Shown here piece after piece: positions 33,795 through 42,383 of a stretch of 64,000 bases of DNA (positions are counted from its first letter, which is position 1; every line of letters starts with the position of its first letter). Source of the stretch: Desulfotomaculum nigrificans DSM 574 (GTDB taxonomy: Bacteria; Bacillota; Desulfotomaculia; Desulfotomaculales; Desulfotomaculaceae); the NCBI RefSeq assembly GCF_000189755.2, contig NZ_KI912183.1, positions 2,631,755-2,695,754 on the forward strand. Reading direction: 5' to 3'. Below the pieces are notes generated by a model that was given only the letters and a program-made list of their open reading frames with translations, was not told where the DNA came from and did no database searches. Both the position numbers and the translations under genes were made by a program.

Positions 33795-33830
33795 GCCCCC
33801 AAAGTCTTGATTAACAGACTTGGGGGCTTT
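33795..33830 (+). terminator. Terminator after the alcohol dehydrogenase gene
   Basis: GCCCCCAAAGTCT / AGACTTGGGGGC with one unpaired A is followed by TTTAATTT, 20 bases past the stop codon. Confidence 0.85.
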
Positions 33831-34018
33831 AATTTGGTTTAAGTCTGGCTTCCTTGCCCAAAAAAGATTAAAATAATAATGTAGTTTATATGATATTAAA
33901 TGTATTGATGCCGATAAACACCGGCAGTATACCGGGCGTGTCCAATGAAAAAACTGTGTCGGTAAATCCGGTAAGAAATCAAGGACATAAATTTTTAGCA
34001 GGAGGTAGTGATTTATAA

Positions 34019-34366
34019 ATGTCTTCTTTTAAAGTATTATTTCACGTTTCTGACAACGAAATTTGGCCTAAGGCCCTCACAAATATCCGGAATTTCATTA
34101 AAGATGTTGGCCCAGGCGGGGCGGAAATAGAAGTTGTAGCCAATGCAGCAGCAGTTGCTGCTTACTATAATAACGAGAAAGCGGATATGATTCAGCAAAT
34201 GGCTGAACTGGCCGGCCAAGGGGTAAGATTTATAGCTTGTCGAAATGCTTTGAAAGCCCATTCGTTAGACGAAAATTTAAGGCCTTCCTTTGTAGAGGTT
34301 GTACCTGCAGGTATAACCGAAATTGTAAAAAAACAAAGTGCAGGGTATGCCTATATTAAACCTTAA
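34019..34366 (+). CDS. DsrE-like small protein
   Basis: A 115-residue soluble protein with AGGAGG at good spacing upstream. The beta-alpha pattern FKVLFHVSDNEIWPKAL, then GGAEIEVVANAAAVAAYYNN and QGVRFIACRNALKAHSLDEN fits the DsrE/DsrF-like fold, with a lone Cys at the usual position (IACRNAL). Related proteins carry sulfur or act as orphan sulfur-relay subunits, but many members are uncharacterised. It is a single gene, downstream of an alcohol dehydrogenase gene that ends with its own terminator. Confidence 0.78.
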   Translation: MSSFKVLFHVSDNEIWPKALTNIRNFIKDVGPGGAEIEVVANAAAVAAYYNNEKADMIQQMAELAGQGVRFIACRNALKAHSLDENLRPSFVEVVPAGITEIVKKQSAGYAYIKP

Positions 34367-34384
34367 GATTTATATTTACTTCAG

Positions 34385-34408
34385 GGAGTAGTGTTTAGCT
34401 ACTCCTTA
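34385..34408 (+). terminator. Terminator after the DsrE-like gene
   Basis: GGAGTAG / CTACTCC with a 7-base loop is followed by TTATTGTTCT, just past the gene. The stem is short, so strength is moderate. Confidence 0.6.
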
Positions 34409-34483
34409 TTGTTCTAATTGAACCCCCAAATGTTCCGGTTGATTACCAATGGCATCCTTTTTTACAAGGATGTCTGTTGTTTT

Positions 34484-35386
34484 TTAAATCAATTTAGACC
34501 GCAACCTGATTGGCCTGTTAGCTGAACCGGTGGTAAATAAATAAACGCCGGCTATGACCAGCACTGTACCAACCACCTGTGCCGGTGACATCTGTTCTCC
34601 TAACAGGAAATAAGCTAAAATGGCAGTAAAAATTGGGTTAAAGTTTAAAAACATGCCGGACCTGGTTCCCCCGATCTTCTGGATGCCTATATTCCAGAAA
34701 ACCATGGCTGCCACGGTGGCACCGATACTGGTATACAAAGTGGCCATCCAGAAGGCCTTGTCCGGGCCGGTAATCGTAAAGGAAGGTAAGTTAAAGGGCA
34801 GTAATGCCATAAATCCAAAGGCACCGGCCCACAGAGTGGACATGTAGGGAGACACATACTGCATGGCTTTTTTACCGGTAACCGAATAGAGCCCCCACAT
34901 AACAACCGCCGCCAGCATAAACAAATCCCCGGTATTTAAATGAAACTTGGCGATGCGGTGCCAATCACCATGGGAAATCACCGCCAGTACACCGATTAAT
35001 GAGATGAGCATGCCTAGTACTTGCCGGGCGGAAATCTTCTCGTGCAGCAAAAAATAAGAAGCCACGGCTATGGATACCGGGTTTAAAGCTGATAGAAGAC
35101 CTACATTGTCAGCCGAGGTTCTTTCTAAGGCCAGAAACATAAAAATATTAAAAAAGACTACCCCGGTTAAACCCATTAAAAATAGCGGCAATATTGCCTG
35201 ATGCGGTGGTAGCAGGCGTTTTTCCCGTACCCATACAATGGGGATTAGGCATAATATAGATATAATCCACCGCATGTTAGTCAGAGTTAATGGTGAGGCA
35301 TGACCAACCAGAAATTTCCCTGCCACAAAATTTCCTGCCCAGATCATACTGGTAAAAATCAATAAGAGGTAAAAAAATAATTGCAT
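34484..35386 (-). CDS. EamA/DMT-family transporter
   Basis: A 300-residue membrane protein with ten helices arranged as two EamA repeats. Typical parts are SMIWAGNFVAGKFLVGHASP in the first repeat and GGTRSGMFLNFNPIFTAILA with LGEQMSPAQVVGTVLVIAGV in the second. EamA proteins export metabolites or amino acids; the substrate cannot be told. It is monocistronic and divergent from nothing obvious, with no ribosome-site anomaly. Confidence 0.88.
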   Translation of the reverse strand: MQLFFYLLLIFTSMIWAGNFVAGKFLVGHASPLTLTNMRWIISILCLIPIVWVREKRLLPPHQAILPLFLMGLTGVVFFNIFMFLALERTSADNVGLLSALNPVSIAVASYFLLHEKISARQVLGMLISLIGVLAVISHGDWHRIAKFHLNTGDLFMLAAVVMWGLYSVTGKKAMQYVSPYMSTLWAGAFGFMALLPFNLPSFTITGPDKAFWMATLYTSIGATVAAMVFWNIGIQKIGGTRSGMFLNFNPIFTAILAYFLLGEQMSPAQVVGTVLVIAGVYLFTTGSANRPIRLRSKLI

Positions 35387-35461
35387 TTGTCATTCTTCTT
35401 TCTGTATTGTTTTCGCTTTTTATGATAAAAGATAAAAGTGGTGGGAACAATAGATTAAAGC

Positions 35462-35501
35462 AAAAATCCCGGTACAGTTAAAGCTGAACGCGGGATTTTT
35501 A
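35462..35501 (-). terminator. Terminator of the PilZ gene
   Basis: AAAAATCCCG / CGGGATTTTT encloses a loop of about 19 bases. It lies downstream of the minus-strand PilZ gene and before the EamA gene. A-tract and U-tract are present on both sides. Confidence 0.75.
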
Positions 35502-35550
35502 CTATTAAAACAATAAAAAATTAAATGTCTTACCAGTTTAAATTACCTGA

Positions 35551-35949
35551 CTAAAATTGAGAGATTGATTCTAATAAAATGGATTGCCCATCTTCTTTGT
35601 ACAGGTGTTGTTTGATTAAATCTATTTCTTCCAAAGAGACGTTTAAAAACAAGGCCCCGTAACGGTCATCCAGGCAACGCACAACGGAAATTGGTACCGA
35701 GGCGAAAGGTAAATGAATAATAAAACTTTCGCCTACTTTTATTTCTTCCTTACACTTAAAGGATAAACCACCGGAACTGAAAGTTAATACTTTAACATTA
35801 GAGATAGTCTGTTTTTTATTTAATGACTCCATGTCTACCAACCAGTTTACATTGATGCGCATTACAGTACGTTTTCTCATGATAGACATTAGTTTTTTAC
35901 CCACCCTTACCTTAATGATTAAAAAATTTGTTAGCTTTTTAGAAAACAC
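35551..35949 (-). CDS. PilZ-domain protein
   Basis: A protein of up to 132 residues with a PilZ-like barrel: RKRTVMRINVNWLVD (the RxxxR-type basic stretch), then VLTFSSGGLSFKCKEEIKVG (the D/NxSxxG turn, here SSGG) and a hydrophobic strand-rich end. PilZ domains bind c-di-GMP, but the second motif lacks the usual Asp/Asn, so binding is uncertain. The first codon is unclear: GTG 35949 and ATG 35889 are both possible. No chemotaxis or cellulose gene is adjacent. Confidence 0.65.
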   Translation of the reverse strand: MFSKKLTNFLIIKVRVGKKLMSIMRKRTVMRINVNWLVDMESLNKKQTISNVKVLTFSSGGLSFKCKEEIKVGESFIIHLPFASVPISVVRCLDDRYGALFLNVSLEEIDLIKQHLYKEDGQSILLESISQF

Positions 35950-36113
35950 CTTAATAGTATAGTATTAAAATATGTTCAATGCAATTAAAATATTGTTAAA
36001 TAAGCAAAAAGGGGTTGGAAATTTTTCGCGGTTAAAACCATTTCTTGGTGGAAGGATTTTACAGTATACTCCAGAATTAATTCTATTAGAAACTATAACA
36101 GGGGTGGCATACC

Positions 36114-38261
36114 TTGGACCAACAAACGAATAAAAAGAGCTTTAAACACTTTTGGCAAGTAACAGCTCTGGTGTTAAGTGTGGTCGGATTATTATCGGCC
36201 ATTGGTGCAACTTTTTGGTTAGTTAGGGAATATCAGCAGGTGGCCCTCCGTTATGGCCTTGATTCCTTTAATTATCAAAGTTCCAATAAAGGGGCCATCT
36301 ATTCCTCGGACGGAGTGGTAATCGCGGAACTATCCAATAAGAACAAGGATCACGTGCCTCTAGAAAAAATTTCTGAACCCATGAAAAAGTCCATCATTGC
36401 CATTGAGGACCACCGGTTTTATGATCATTTTGGGGTGGATGTTATTGGTACCCTGCGAGCCTTGTTTAAGGATATTGTCCATGGTGAAGCCATGGAGGGC
36501 GGCAGCACCATTACCCAACAATTGGTGAGAAATTTGTTTCTTACCCAGGATAAAACCTTTTCCAGAAAGATTACAGAAATTCTGTTAGCGGTTAATTTGG
36601 AACGCCGGTTTACCAAAGATGAAATTTTAGAGATGTACCTAAATGAAATATACTTTGGTAATGGCTGTTACGGGGTTGAGGCCGCAGCCCAAAAATACTT
36701 CGGCAAACACGCTGCCGACTTGGATTTAGCCGAAGCCACTATGTTGGCTGGTATTCCCAAGTCACCCAATAATTTTGAACCGTTGCACCATCCCTTGGAG
36801 AATAAATCCCGGCAACAGGATACCTTAAGTCGCATGCTGGAATTAAAATTGATTAACCCGGAGCAAGCCAGAGAGGCCATTCAGGAACAAGTTAAGGTGC
36901 ATAACTTTACTAATAAAACGGCACAAAATAATCACTACAAATTTCCCTATTTTACCACCGAGGTAATTAACCAACTGGTGGAAATGTACGGCAAAGAGAG
37001 AGTGTTCAACGGCGGGCTTAAGGTTACCACTACCTTAGACTCCCGGGCCGCTCAAGCAGCAGAGGATGTGGCCAGACAAAAGGTGGCCGAATTCCGCCGG
37101 AGGGGTATTAGAGCCAGCAACATGGCCATTGTATCAGTGAGTCCCCGGGATGGAGCAATCATAGCCCTGGTGGGCGGGGTGGATTTTACCAAAGATCAGA
37201 ATAACTTGGCCTTACTGCCCAGACAACCCGGCTCGGCCATCAAACCAATTAACTATGCCGGGGCCCTTGATAAGGGCATTATTAATGAGAACACCGTACT
37301 CAATGCCAGTTCTAAAAAATTTGGTAACTATTATGTTTCTTCCCATACTGTCGGTAGTGTCACCGTGTCAACGGCCCTGAAGTACTCCATGAATGTTCCG
37401 GCGGTGGAGGTTGTTCAGTCCCTGGGTATCAATAACACCATTAAAAATTTAAAAAGATTCGGTATCAGTACCGTTACTGACAGTGATGCCAACCTGGCCA
37501 TTGCCCTGGGGGGAATGTATTACGGTATCAAACCGTTAGAAATGGCTGCCGCCTACGCTGCCTTTGCCAATTCCGGCAAGTATTATAAGCCTTATATGAT
37601 TAAAAGCGTGGAAGACAGTATGGGTAATGTCCTGTATCAGCATGACTCCCAACCGGATCAGGTTATTTCGTCACGCACCGCCCAGATTATGACTAAAATG
37701 CTGCAGGAAGTTGTCAGAGGGGGGACCGGTGTGCGGGCTAATATCTCCGGTAACGAGGCAGGGAAGACCGGCACCACCGATGACAGCAGATGTTTATGGT
37801 TTGTGGGTTATAACCAGGAGATATCCACTGCCGTATGGATTGGCAACAGCAATAACCGGCCTGTTTCCGGTTATTCCGGCGGTGACCTGGCGGCTCCTGT
37901 CTGGCGTGAGTACATGTTGACCTTAATGGAGCGCCACGTTATTACCGAACCTGAGAAAAAATATGTGCCGGTGGTTACCACGGGACCACCTTTGGATGAA
38001 GATGTACAAAAGAACCAGGTGAAAACGGATGAACAACCCAATCAAAATGTGCCTTCTGACGGTAATCCCCAGACACCGGATAATGCTGCCGGGGATAACA
38101 GCAAGGCCAATCCTGATGAACCGGGCAGCCAGCCAGTAGAATCACCTCCGGCCACACCACTGCCGCCGGATAATAGCAACCCGGGCAACTCCAATATAAA
38201 TCAGGGAAATACAAATCCTAACACCAGCCCTAACCCGGCTAACCAACAACCTGTGCCCTAG
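36114..38261 (+). CDS. Class A penicillin-binding protein (PBP1A type)
   Basis: A 715-residue bifunctional peptidoglycan synthase. One N-terminal helix (about 13-35) anchors it outside the membrane. The glycosyltransferase (GT51) domain has EDHRFYDHFG, GGSTITQQLVRNLF and LEMYLNEIYFGNGCYGVEAA. The transpeptidase has SAIK (SxxK, in RQPGSAIKPINYA), YSMN (SxN) and KTGTTDD (KTG). A tail of about 85 residues rich in Pro, Asn and Gly ends the chain. It starts at TTG with AGGGGTGG upstream. It is a monocistronic gene with a terminator after it. Confidence 0.95.
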   Translation: MDQQTNKKSFKHFWQVTALVLSVVGLLSAIGATFWLVREYQQVALRYGLDSFNYQSSNKGAIYSSDGVVIAELSNKNKDHVPLEKISEPMKKSIIAIEDHRFYDHFGVDVIGTLRALFKDIVHGEAMEGGSTITQQLVRNLFLTQDKTFSRKITEILLAVNLERRFTKDEILEMYLNEIYFGNGCYGVEAAAQKYFGKHAADLDLAEATMLAGIPKSPNNFEPLHHPLENKSRQQDTLSRMLELKLINPEQAREAIQEQVKVHNFTNKTAQNNHYKFPYFTTEVINQLVEMYGKERVFNGGLKVTTTLDSRAAQAAEDVARQKVAEFRRRGIRASNMAIVSVSPRDGAIIALVGGVDFTKDQNNLALLPRQPGSAIKPINYAGALDKGIINENTVLNASSKKFGNYYVSSHTVGSVTVSTALKYSMNVPAVEVVQSLGINNTIKNLKRFGISTVTDSDANLAIALGGMYYGIKPLEMAAAYAAFANSGKYYKPYMIKSVEDSMGNVLYQHDSQPDQVISSRTAQIMTKMLQEVVRGGTGVRANISGNEAGKTGTTDDSRCLWFVGYNQEISTAVWIGNSNNRPVSGYSGGDLAAPVWREYMLTLMERHVITEPEKKYVPVVTTGPPLDEDVQKNQVKTDEQPNQNVPSDGNPQTPDNAAGDNSKANPDEPGSQPVESPPATPLPPDNSNPGNSNINQGNTNPNTSPNPANQQPVP

Positions 38262-38280
38262 CCAAACGGGCAATAATAAA

Positions 38281-38321
38281 AGCTACCGGTGCTTAAGTAA
38301 GAGTGCCGGTAGCTGTTTTTC
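38281..38321 (+). terminator. Terminator after the PBP gene
   Basis: AGCTACCGG / CCGGTAGCT with a 16-base loop is followed by GTTTTTCTTA. It lies 19 bases past the stop codon. Confidence 0.85.
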
Positions 38322-38372
38322 TTAGCATATCGGAAAGACTTTTCCGACATGCACGATTATCACTTTAATTCT

Positions 38373-39719
38373 CTATTGAATTCGTTCTAAATTTGGATTG
38401 TTGCAAGCCCTGCGGCCTACCTTAGACATGGGATACCACTGATTATTGATTTGTACCCGAACGATATCGGCGGTATAGTCACTGCTGGTGCCATGGGGCC
38501 CGCAGTTCTCAAGCAGGGAGGAACCCACCCCGTAAATATCCACCGGTACCTGCAGTTTTTCAAACCTGGTGATCTTGTCTACGTTAAAGCCGCCTGTGAC
38601 GACAATTTTAACGTCCTGACACCACCGCTGGGCCAGTTTCTGTTCCGGGCGGGTTAAATCCCAAGCAGTGTAAGCATTATCAATGGCCTTGCGTAAATTC
38701 CAGACCAGCCTGGGGTTAACGCCTAAGTCCAGTTCCTCGTTACCCAGTGGTTCAACGGAAATATCCCGCAGGCTGCCGGAGGTGTCGGTTCTTACGGCAT
38801 ATAATTTGTACCTTTTAGCCTCCTCCATTTCTCCTGCCTGATATAACTCCAAGTACTTCCGAAACATTCTTTCCATTACTTTTAATGTATCCCCAACACA
38901 ATCATTATGAAAATCAACCAGGGCAATCCGGGGAACTTCCACCGGAATGATTCTGGCAAATTGCATCATGGTTTCGGCGGTATCGCCCAGGAAGCAGGAG
39001 ATGGAGGCATGGGCAATGGTGCCCCCGCCTTTGCCGCCCCACCAGTCGCCCTGGTCATCGGTGGAAACAAAGGTGGAAGAATTTTTGCTATACTTATGGT
39101 TATAGGCCTGAACTGCCAGGGAATAGGCATAACCGTGCAACGCCTGCAATTTATAGTGAGCAAACCTGGCGGGGAAGAATAGGACATCCTTTCCTTTAGT
39201 GGCCTCCAGCACATTATAGACATTGGTGGCTACCCTGGTGGCCTCTGTCAGGGCACCCAGAATAGGAGTTTCCAGTTTGGCAAAATCCCTGTACCTGCCC
39301 CGCACCTTTAGTACCGGCTGTACTTCCAGGGGGTCATTGTGGTAGTAGACAAAGGTACCGTCCTGCACTGCTTCAACTTCTAACTGATCGTAGGTGTTAA
39401 CAAAATTACCCTGGTCGTCAAAATAACCGGTGCATTCCTCCAACAGAGCCAGGGCCTCATCTACCCCGGCCACCAGGCTAAAGGGTTTCCGCCTGGTAAA
39501 AAACTGCATTTCCACCACCAGATCACCAGTTTGGACCAAATTAGCCTCAATTTCTTTAATATCACTGACACCGTTAAAGGTATAACCTTCCCGGGCCAGG
39601 GTTTCCAGAATGGTTACGATGTTTAGAAAATAGGCGTCCGAATACCATCCCTGGCGCATTCTTTCTGCATCTATGTTAAAGACCCTTTTATCTAATCTTT
39701 TGCCCGTAAATATACTCAT
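38373..39719 (-). CDS. pncB: Nicotinate phosphoribosyltransferase
   Basis: A 448-residue enzyme of the Preiss-Handler NAD pathway that joins nicotinate to PRPP. It begins VFNIDAERMRQGWYSDAYFL, with the substrate-binding YSDAYF. It has GGTIAHASISC, which contains the family's phosphorylated His, then DFHNDCVGDTLKV and VTGGFNVDKI (phosphate loops), and ends GVGSSLLENCGPHGTSSDYT. It faces the ybaK gene divergently from a shared promoter region. Confidence 0.92.
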   Translation of the reverse strand: MSIFTGKRLDKRVFNIDAERMRQGWYSDAYFLNIVTILETLAREGYTFNGVSDIKEIEANLVQTGDLVVEMQFFTRRKPFSLVAGVDEALALLEECTGYFDDQGNFVNTYDQLEVEAVQDGTFVYYHNDPLEVQPVLKVRGRYRDFAKLETPILGALTEATRVATNVYNVLEATKGKDVLFFPARFAHYKLQALHGYAYSLAVQAYNHKYSKNSSTFVSTDDQGDWWGGKGGGTIAHASISCFLGDTAETMMQFARIIPVEVPRIALVDFHNDCVGDTLKVMERMFRKYLELYQAGEMEEAKRYKLYAVRTDTSGSLRDISVEPLGNEELDLGVNPRLVWNLRKAIDNAYTAWDLTRPEQKLAQRWCQDVKIVVTGGFNVDKITRFEKLQVPVDIYGVGSSLLENCGPHGTSSDYTADIVRVQINNQWYPMSKVGRRACNNPNLERIQ

Positions 39720-39789
39720 ATTCCTATTCCTCCGTTTATTGTCTTTAGGCCTGGCTGTCTCTTGTAATTAAATTTATCTTAAAAGGACA

Positions 39790-39860
39790 AGAAGTGTCAA
39801 TTGTCAGAAAGATTTATGAAAAAAAAAGTAATTGACAGGCTCTATATTATTTTAAAATAT
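39790..39860. promoter_or_regulatory. Divergent promoter region of pncB and ybaK
   Basis: TTGACA occurs on the plus strand at 39833-39838 and, as TGTCAA, on the minus strand at 39794-39799. Each is followed by AT-rich sequence suitable for a -10 element (AAATAT/TATAAC on plus, ATAAAT on minus). The two face opposite ways, one for each gene. The spacing to the -10 sites is only approximate. Confidence 0.45.
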
Positions 39861-39933
39861 AACATAGGGGAGTTTATGGCTATCCACTAACTTGTCACAT
39901 TTAATGTTTAACAGAAAGGATTGTTATTAAACC

Positions 39934-40419
39934 ATGTCAAAGGATAAGTTTCCCGTCACTCCGGCCATACGCATGTTACGAAAGGAAAAAGTTGAGTTTA
40001 CCCCTTACCTTTATGAATATGAAGAAAGAGGCGGCACCGCTGTATCGTCCAGGGCACTGGGGGTGGATGAACACCTGATGATCAAAACTCTGATCATGGA
40101 GGATGAAAATAAAAACCCTCTGGTGGTTCTGATGCATGGTGACCTGGAGGTGTCCACCAAAAGTTTGGCCCGGTTTTTGGGAGTTAAAAGTATTAGCCCT
40201 TGTAGTCCCGATATAGCTGCCAAGCACAGCGGGTATTTGGTGGGAGGAACATCTCCCTTTGGCACCCGGAAAACCATGCCTGTTTACATGGAGGAAACCA
40301 TCCTTGATTTACCCCAAATTTATATTAACGGAGGGAAAAGAGGATTTCTGGTAAGCATTGACCCCAGGGAATTGGTGCGGGTATTAAAGCCAACCCTGGT
40401 GAGAGTAGGCATCTCGTAA
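39934..40419 (+). CDS. ybaK: Cys-tRNA(Pro)/aminoacyl-tRNA deacylase YbaK/EbsC
   Basis: A 161-residue YbaK/ProX-domain protein. It removes wrongly attached Cys (or related residues) from tRNA-Pro. Seen features are AIRMLRKEKVEFTPYLYEYE at the N-terminus, VKTLIM-like (MIKTLIMEDENK) with the key Lys, and SPFGTRKTMPVYME near the end, the GxxSPxG motif of the family (VGGTSPFGTRK). The gene starts 20 or so bases after AGAAAGGA. It lies upstream of a CBS-domain gene. Confidence 0.9.
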   Translation: MSKDKFPVTPAIRMLRKEKVEFTPYLYEYEERGGTAVSSRALGVDEHLMIKTLIMEDENKNPLVVLMHGDLEVSTKSLARFLGVKSISPCSPDIAAKHSGYLVGGTSPFGTRKTMPVYMEETILDLPQIYINGGKRGFLVSIDPRELVRVLKPTLVRVGIS

Positions 40420-40463
40420 CCGGGCTAACTTCTGTGTCTGTGTTTAGGGAAGGAGTTGGGTTT

Positions 40464-40877
40464 ATGAACATCGCCTTTTTTCTGTTACCCAAAAAAGATG
40501 TTGTTTACCTTTCACCTGGATGTACCATGCGCCAGGCGCTGGAGAGAATGGAATATCACCGTTACACCGCAGTGCCCCTTATTGATGAGGAAGGTAAATA
40601 TGCCGGGACCATCACTGAGGGTGATTTATTGTGGAAGATGAAAAATACACCTGGCTTAACCTTTGCGGGGACAGAAAAGATTTTACTTAGAGATGTCCCT
40701 CAAAGAATGAGTAATAGGCCGGTGCATATCGACGCCGAAATTGAAGACTTACTATCCCTGGCCATTGAGCAAAACTTTGTACCGGTGCTGGATGATAACG
40801 GGATTTTCATTGGGATCATTAGAAGAAGGGAAATTATTGAGTATTATGCTAAGCTATTGTTAAATCAAAAAAATTAA
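40464..40877 (+). CDS. Two-CBS-domain protein
   Basis: A 137-residue soluble protein made of two CBS domains (about residues 10-62 and 76-132), with the characteristic HRYTAVPLIDEEGKYAGTIT and QNFVPVLDDNGIFIGIIRRR strands. CBS pairs bind adenine nucleotides and usually regulate another domain or partner. No effector domain is attached. ATG 40464 has AAGGAG upstream. It shares the plus strand with ybaK, 44 bases behind it. Confidence 0.9.
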   Translation: MNIAFFLLPKKDVVYLSPGCTMRQALERMEYHRYTAVPLIDEEGKYAGTITEGDLLWKMKNTPGLTFAGTEKILLRDVPQRMSNRPVHIDAEIEDLLSLAIEQNFVPVLDDNGIFIGIIRRREIIEYYAKLLLNQKN

Positions 40878-40882
40878 CATAG

Positions 40883-40916
40883 GCCTCAGAACTGCGCTGG
40901 TTCTGAGGCTTTTTTA
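40883..40916 (+). terminator. Terminator after the CBS gene
   Basis: GCCTCAGAAC / GTTCTGAGGC with a 7-base loop (TGCGCTG) is followed by TTTTTTAC. Confidence 0.9.
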
Positions 40917-41009
40917 CAATTTCCCACAGTTCTTTGATAATTATTCCGCATTCCCGCTTTATATTATAACCGTAGTCAATTTATAAACTTTACCAAGGAG
41001 GAGGAATAA

Positions 41010-41642
41010 ATGATGAAAAGCTGGAAGACCAAAGCTGTATCTACTCTTTTAGCATTGTCAGTGATGCTGCCTACTGCTGCCTTCGCGGCCGATGTGGCGA
41101 ATGGTACCGGGGAGGTGACAGTTAATCAAGGATTTGTCCACCACCAACACTTTAATCAAGAAAAACAACAAAAATTTAATGATAAACTGCTGGAGCTGGT
41201 TAGCAAGTATACACCGGAAAGCCTGACCGCATGGAAAGATGCCCTGGCTAAACAGCAGGAGTTGATGCAACAATTCAAAGACAAACACCCGGTTGATCAG
41301 CAAAGACCCACATTATCCGCTGAAACAAAAGCGAAAGTGAAAGCAATCTTTGATGATCTTAAAAACGGCAAGCTGACCCGTGAGCAAGCCCAGGAACAAC
41401 TAAAGAGTCTTGGTATTGAGTTAAAGGATAAACATAAAGATGGTTTTAAAGGCCAGTCCCAGTTGTCTGATGCAGACAAAGAAAAACTAAAACAAAAACA
41501 AAATAGCCTGATGGGTCAATTCAGAGAAGCAGTCAAAGCCAACGATGAGACTAAAATAAGGGAACTGCTGCCGCAAATGTTAGAACAACTGAAGGAAAAA
41601 AATCAAGATATGTCTAATAAGTTAGCAGAATCCAGTAAGTAA
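41010..41642 (+). CDS. Secreted helical protein next to a two-component system
   Basis: A 210-residue exported protein. The signal peptide ends in AAFA after residue 27. The mature part is almost entirely charged helix (Gln/Lys/Glu-rich), including LTREQAQEQLKSLGIELKDK and a predicted coiled-coil-like end, and contains no Cys. An AGGAGGAGG ribosome site precedes the ATG. It lies 69 bases before a response regulator and kinase on the same strand, so it may be a secreted modulator or target of that system, in the manner of Spy/CpxP. That role is inference; I do not recognise the family. Confidence 0.7.
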   Translation: MMKSWKTKAVSTLLALSVMLPTAAFAADVANGTGEVTVNQGFVHHQHFNQEKQQKFNDKLLELVSKYTPESLTAWKDALAKQQELMQQFKDKHPVDQQRPTLSAETKAKVKAIFDDLKNGKLTREQAQEQLKSLGIELKDKHKDGFKGQSQLSDADKEKLKQKQNSLMGQFREAVKANDETKIRELLPQMLEQLKEKNQDMSNKLAESSK

Positions 41643-41648
41643 CCAAAA

Positions 41649-41683
41649 CCAGACTCCCTCAATAAAGGGGGTCTGGACTTTTT
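41649..41683 (+). terminator. Terminator between the secreted gene and the regulator
   Basis: CCAGACTCCC / GGGGTCTGG (loop TCAATAAAG) is followed by ACTTTTTAG. It lies 6 bases past the stop codon, so expression of the downstream pair may be weakly linked or have its own promoter. Confidence 0.75.
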
Positions 41684-41711
41684 AGTATTACACAGGCAAG
41701 GTGTGATAAAT

Positions 41712-42383
41712 TTGTTTCGTATTTTCCTGGTGGAAGATGAACTAAACTTAAGCCAGATACTAACTTCCTATTTACAAAAAGAAGGCTGGGAAGTACAACC
41801 TTTTAACGATGGAGAATCTGCCCTGCAAGCCATTGCGGAACGTCCGCACCTCTGGATTTTAGACATTATGCTACCAGATATTGATGGTTACCAGCTGCTA
41901 CGCCGCATTAAAGAGGAATCCCCGGACGTACCGGTTATATTTATATCTGCCCGAGATGCTGATATTGATCGAATTATGGGTCTGGAAATGGGCAGCGATG
42001 ACTACCTGGCTAAACCGTTCCTGCCCAGAGAACTGGTTATTCGCACCCGGAGGGTACTCGAACGAGTATATAACAAGTCTGCTGAGGCGGGAAATCCCCT
42101 AATTAATATCGGGCCTTACGTGCTGGACGAAGGTAGACGTGAAATACGTAAGGATCAGGAGATTATTGAACTAACATCAAAGGAATATGATCTGGCTCTA
42201 TACTTTGCCAAACACAAGGGCCAGGCCCTTTCTCGTGAGCAAATTATTAATTGGGTTTGGGGAGAAGACTACGTTGGTACGGATCGTTCAGTGGATGACC
42301 TGGTGCGACGCTTAAGAAAAAAGCTGCCGGACCTGCGTATTGAAACTATTTACGGATATGGTTACAGGATGATTGCCAGATGA
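41712..42383 (+). CDS. OmpR-family response regulator
   Basis: A response regulator of about 223 residues. The receiver has acidic residues (VEDE), the phosphoacceptor D51 (LDIMLPDIDGY), S79 in place of the usual Thr (FISARD), and K101 (YLAKPF). The winged-helix part has ELTSKEYDLALYFAKHKG and RRLRKKLPDLRIETIYG. I favour TTG 41712, 8 bases after AAGGTG; an earlier GTG at 41703 is possible. Its stop overlaps the kinase start (ATGA). Confidence 0.93.
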   Translation: MFRIFLVEDELNLSQILTSYLQKEGWEVQPFNDGESALQAIAERPHLWILDIMLPDIDGYQLLRRIKEESPDVPVIFISARDADIDRIMGLEMGSDDYLAKPFLPRELVIRTRRVLERVYNKSAEAGNPLINIGPYVLDEGRREIRKDQEIIELTSKEYDLALYFAKHKGQALSREQIINWVWGEDYVGTDRSVDDLVRRLRKKLPDLRIETIYGYGYRMIAR

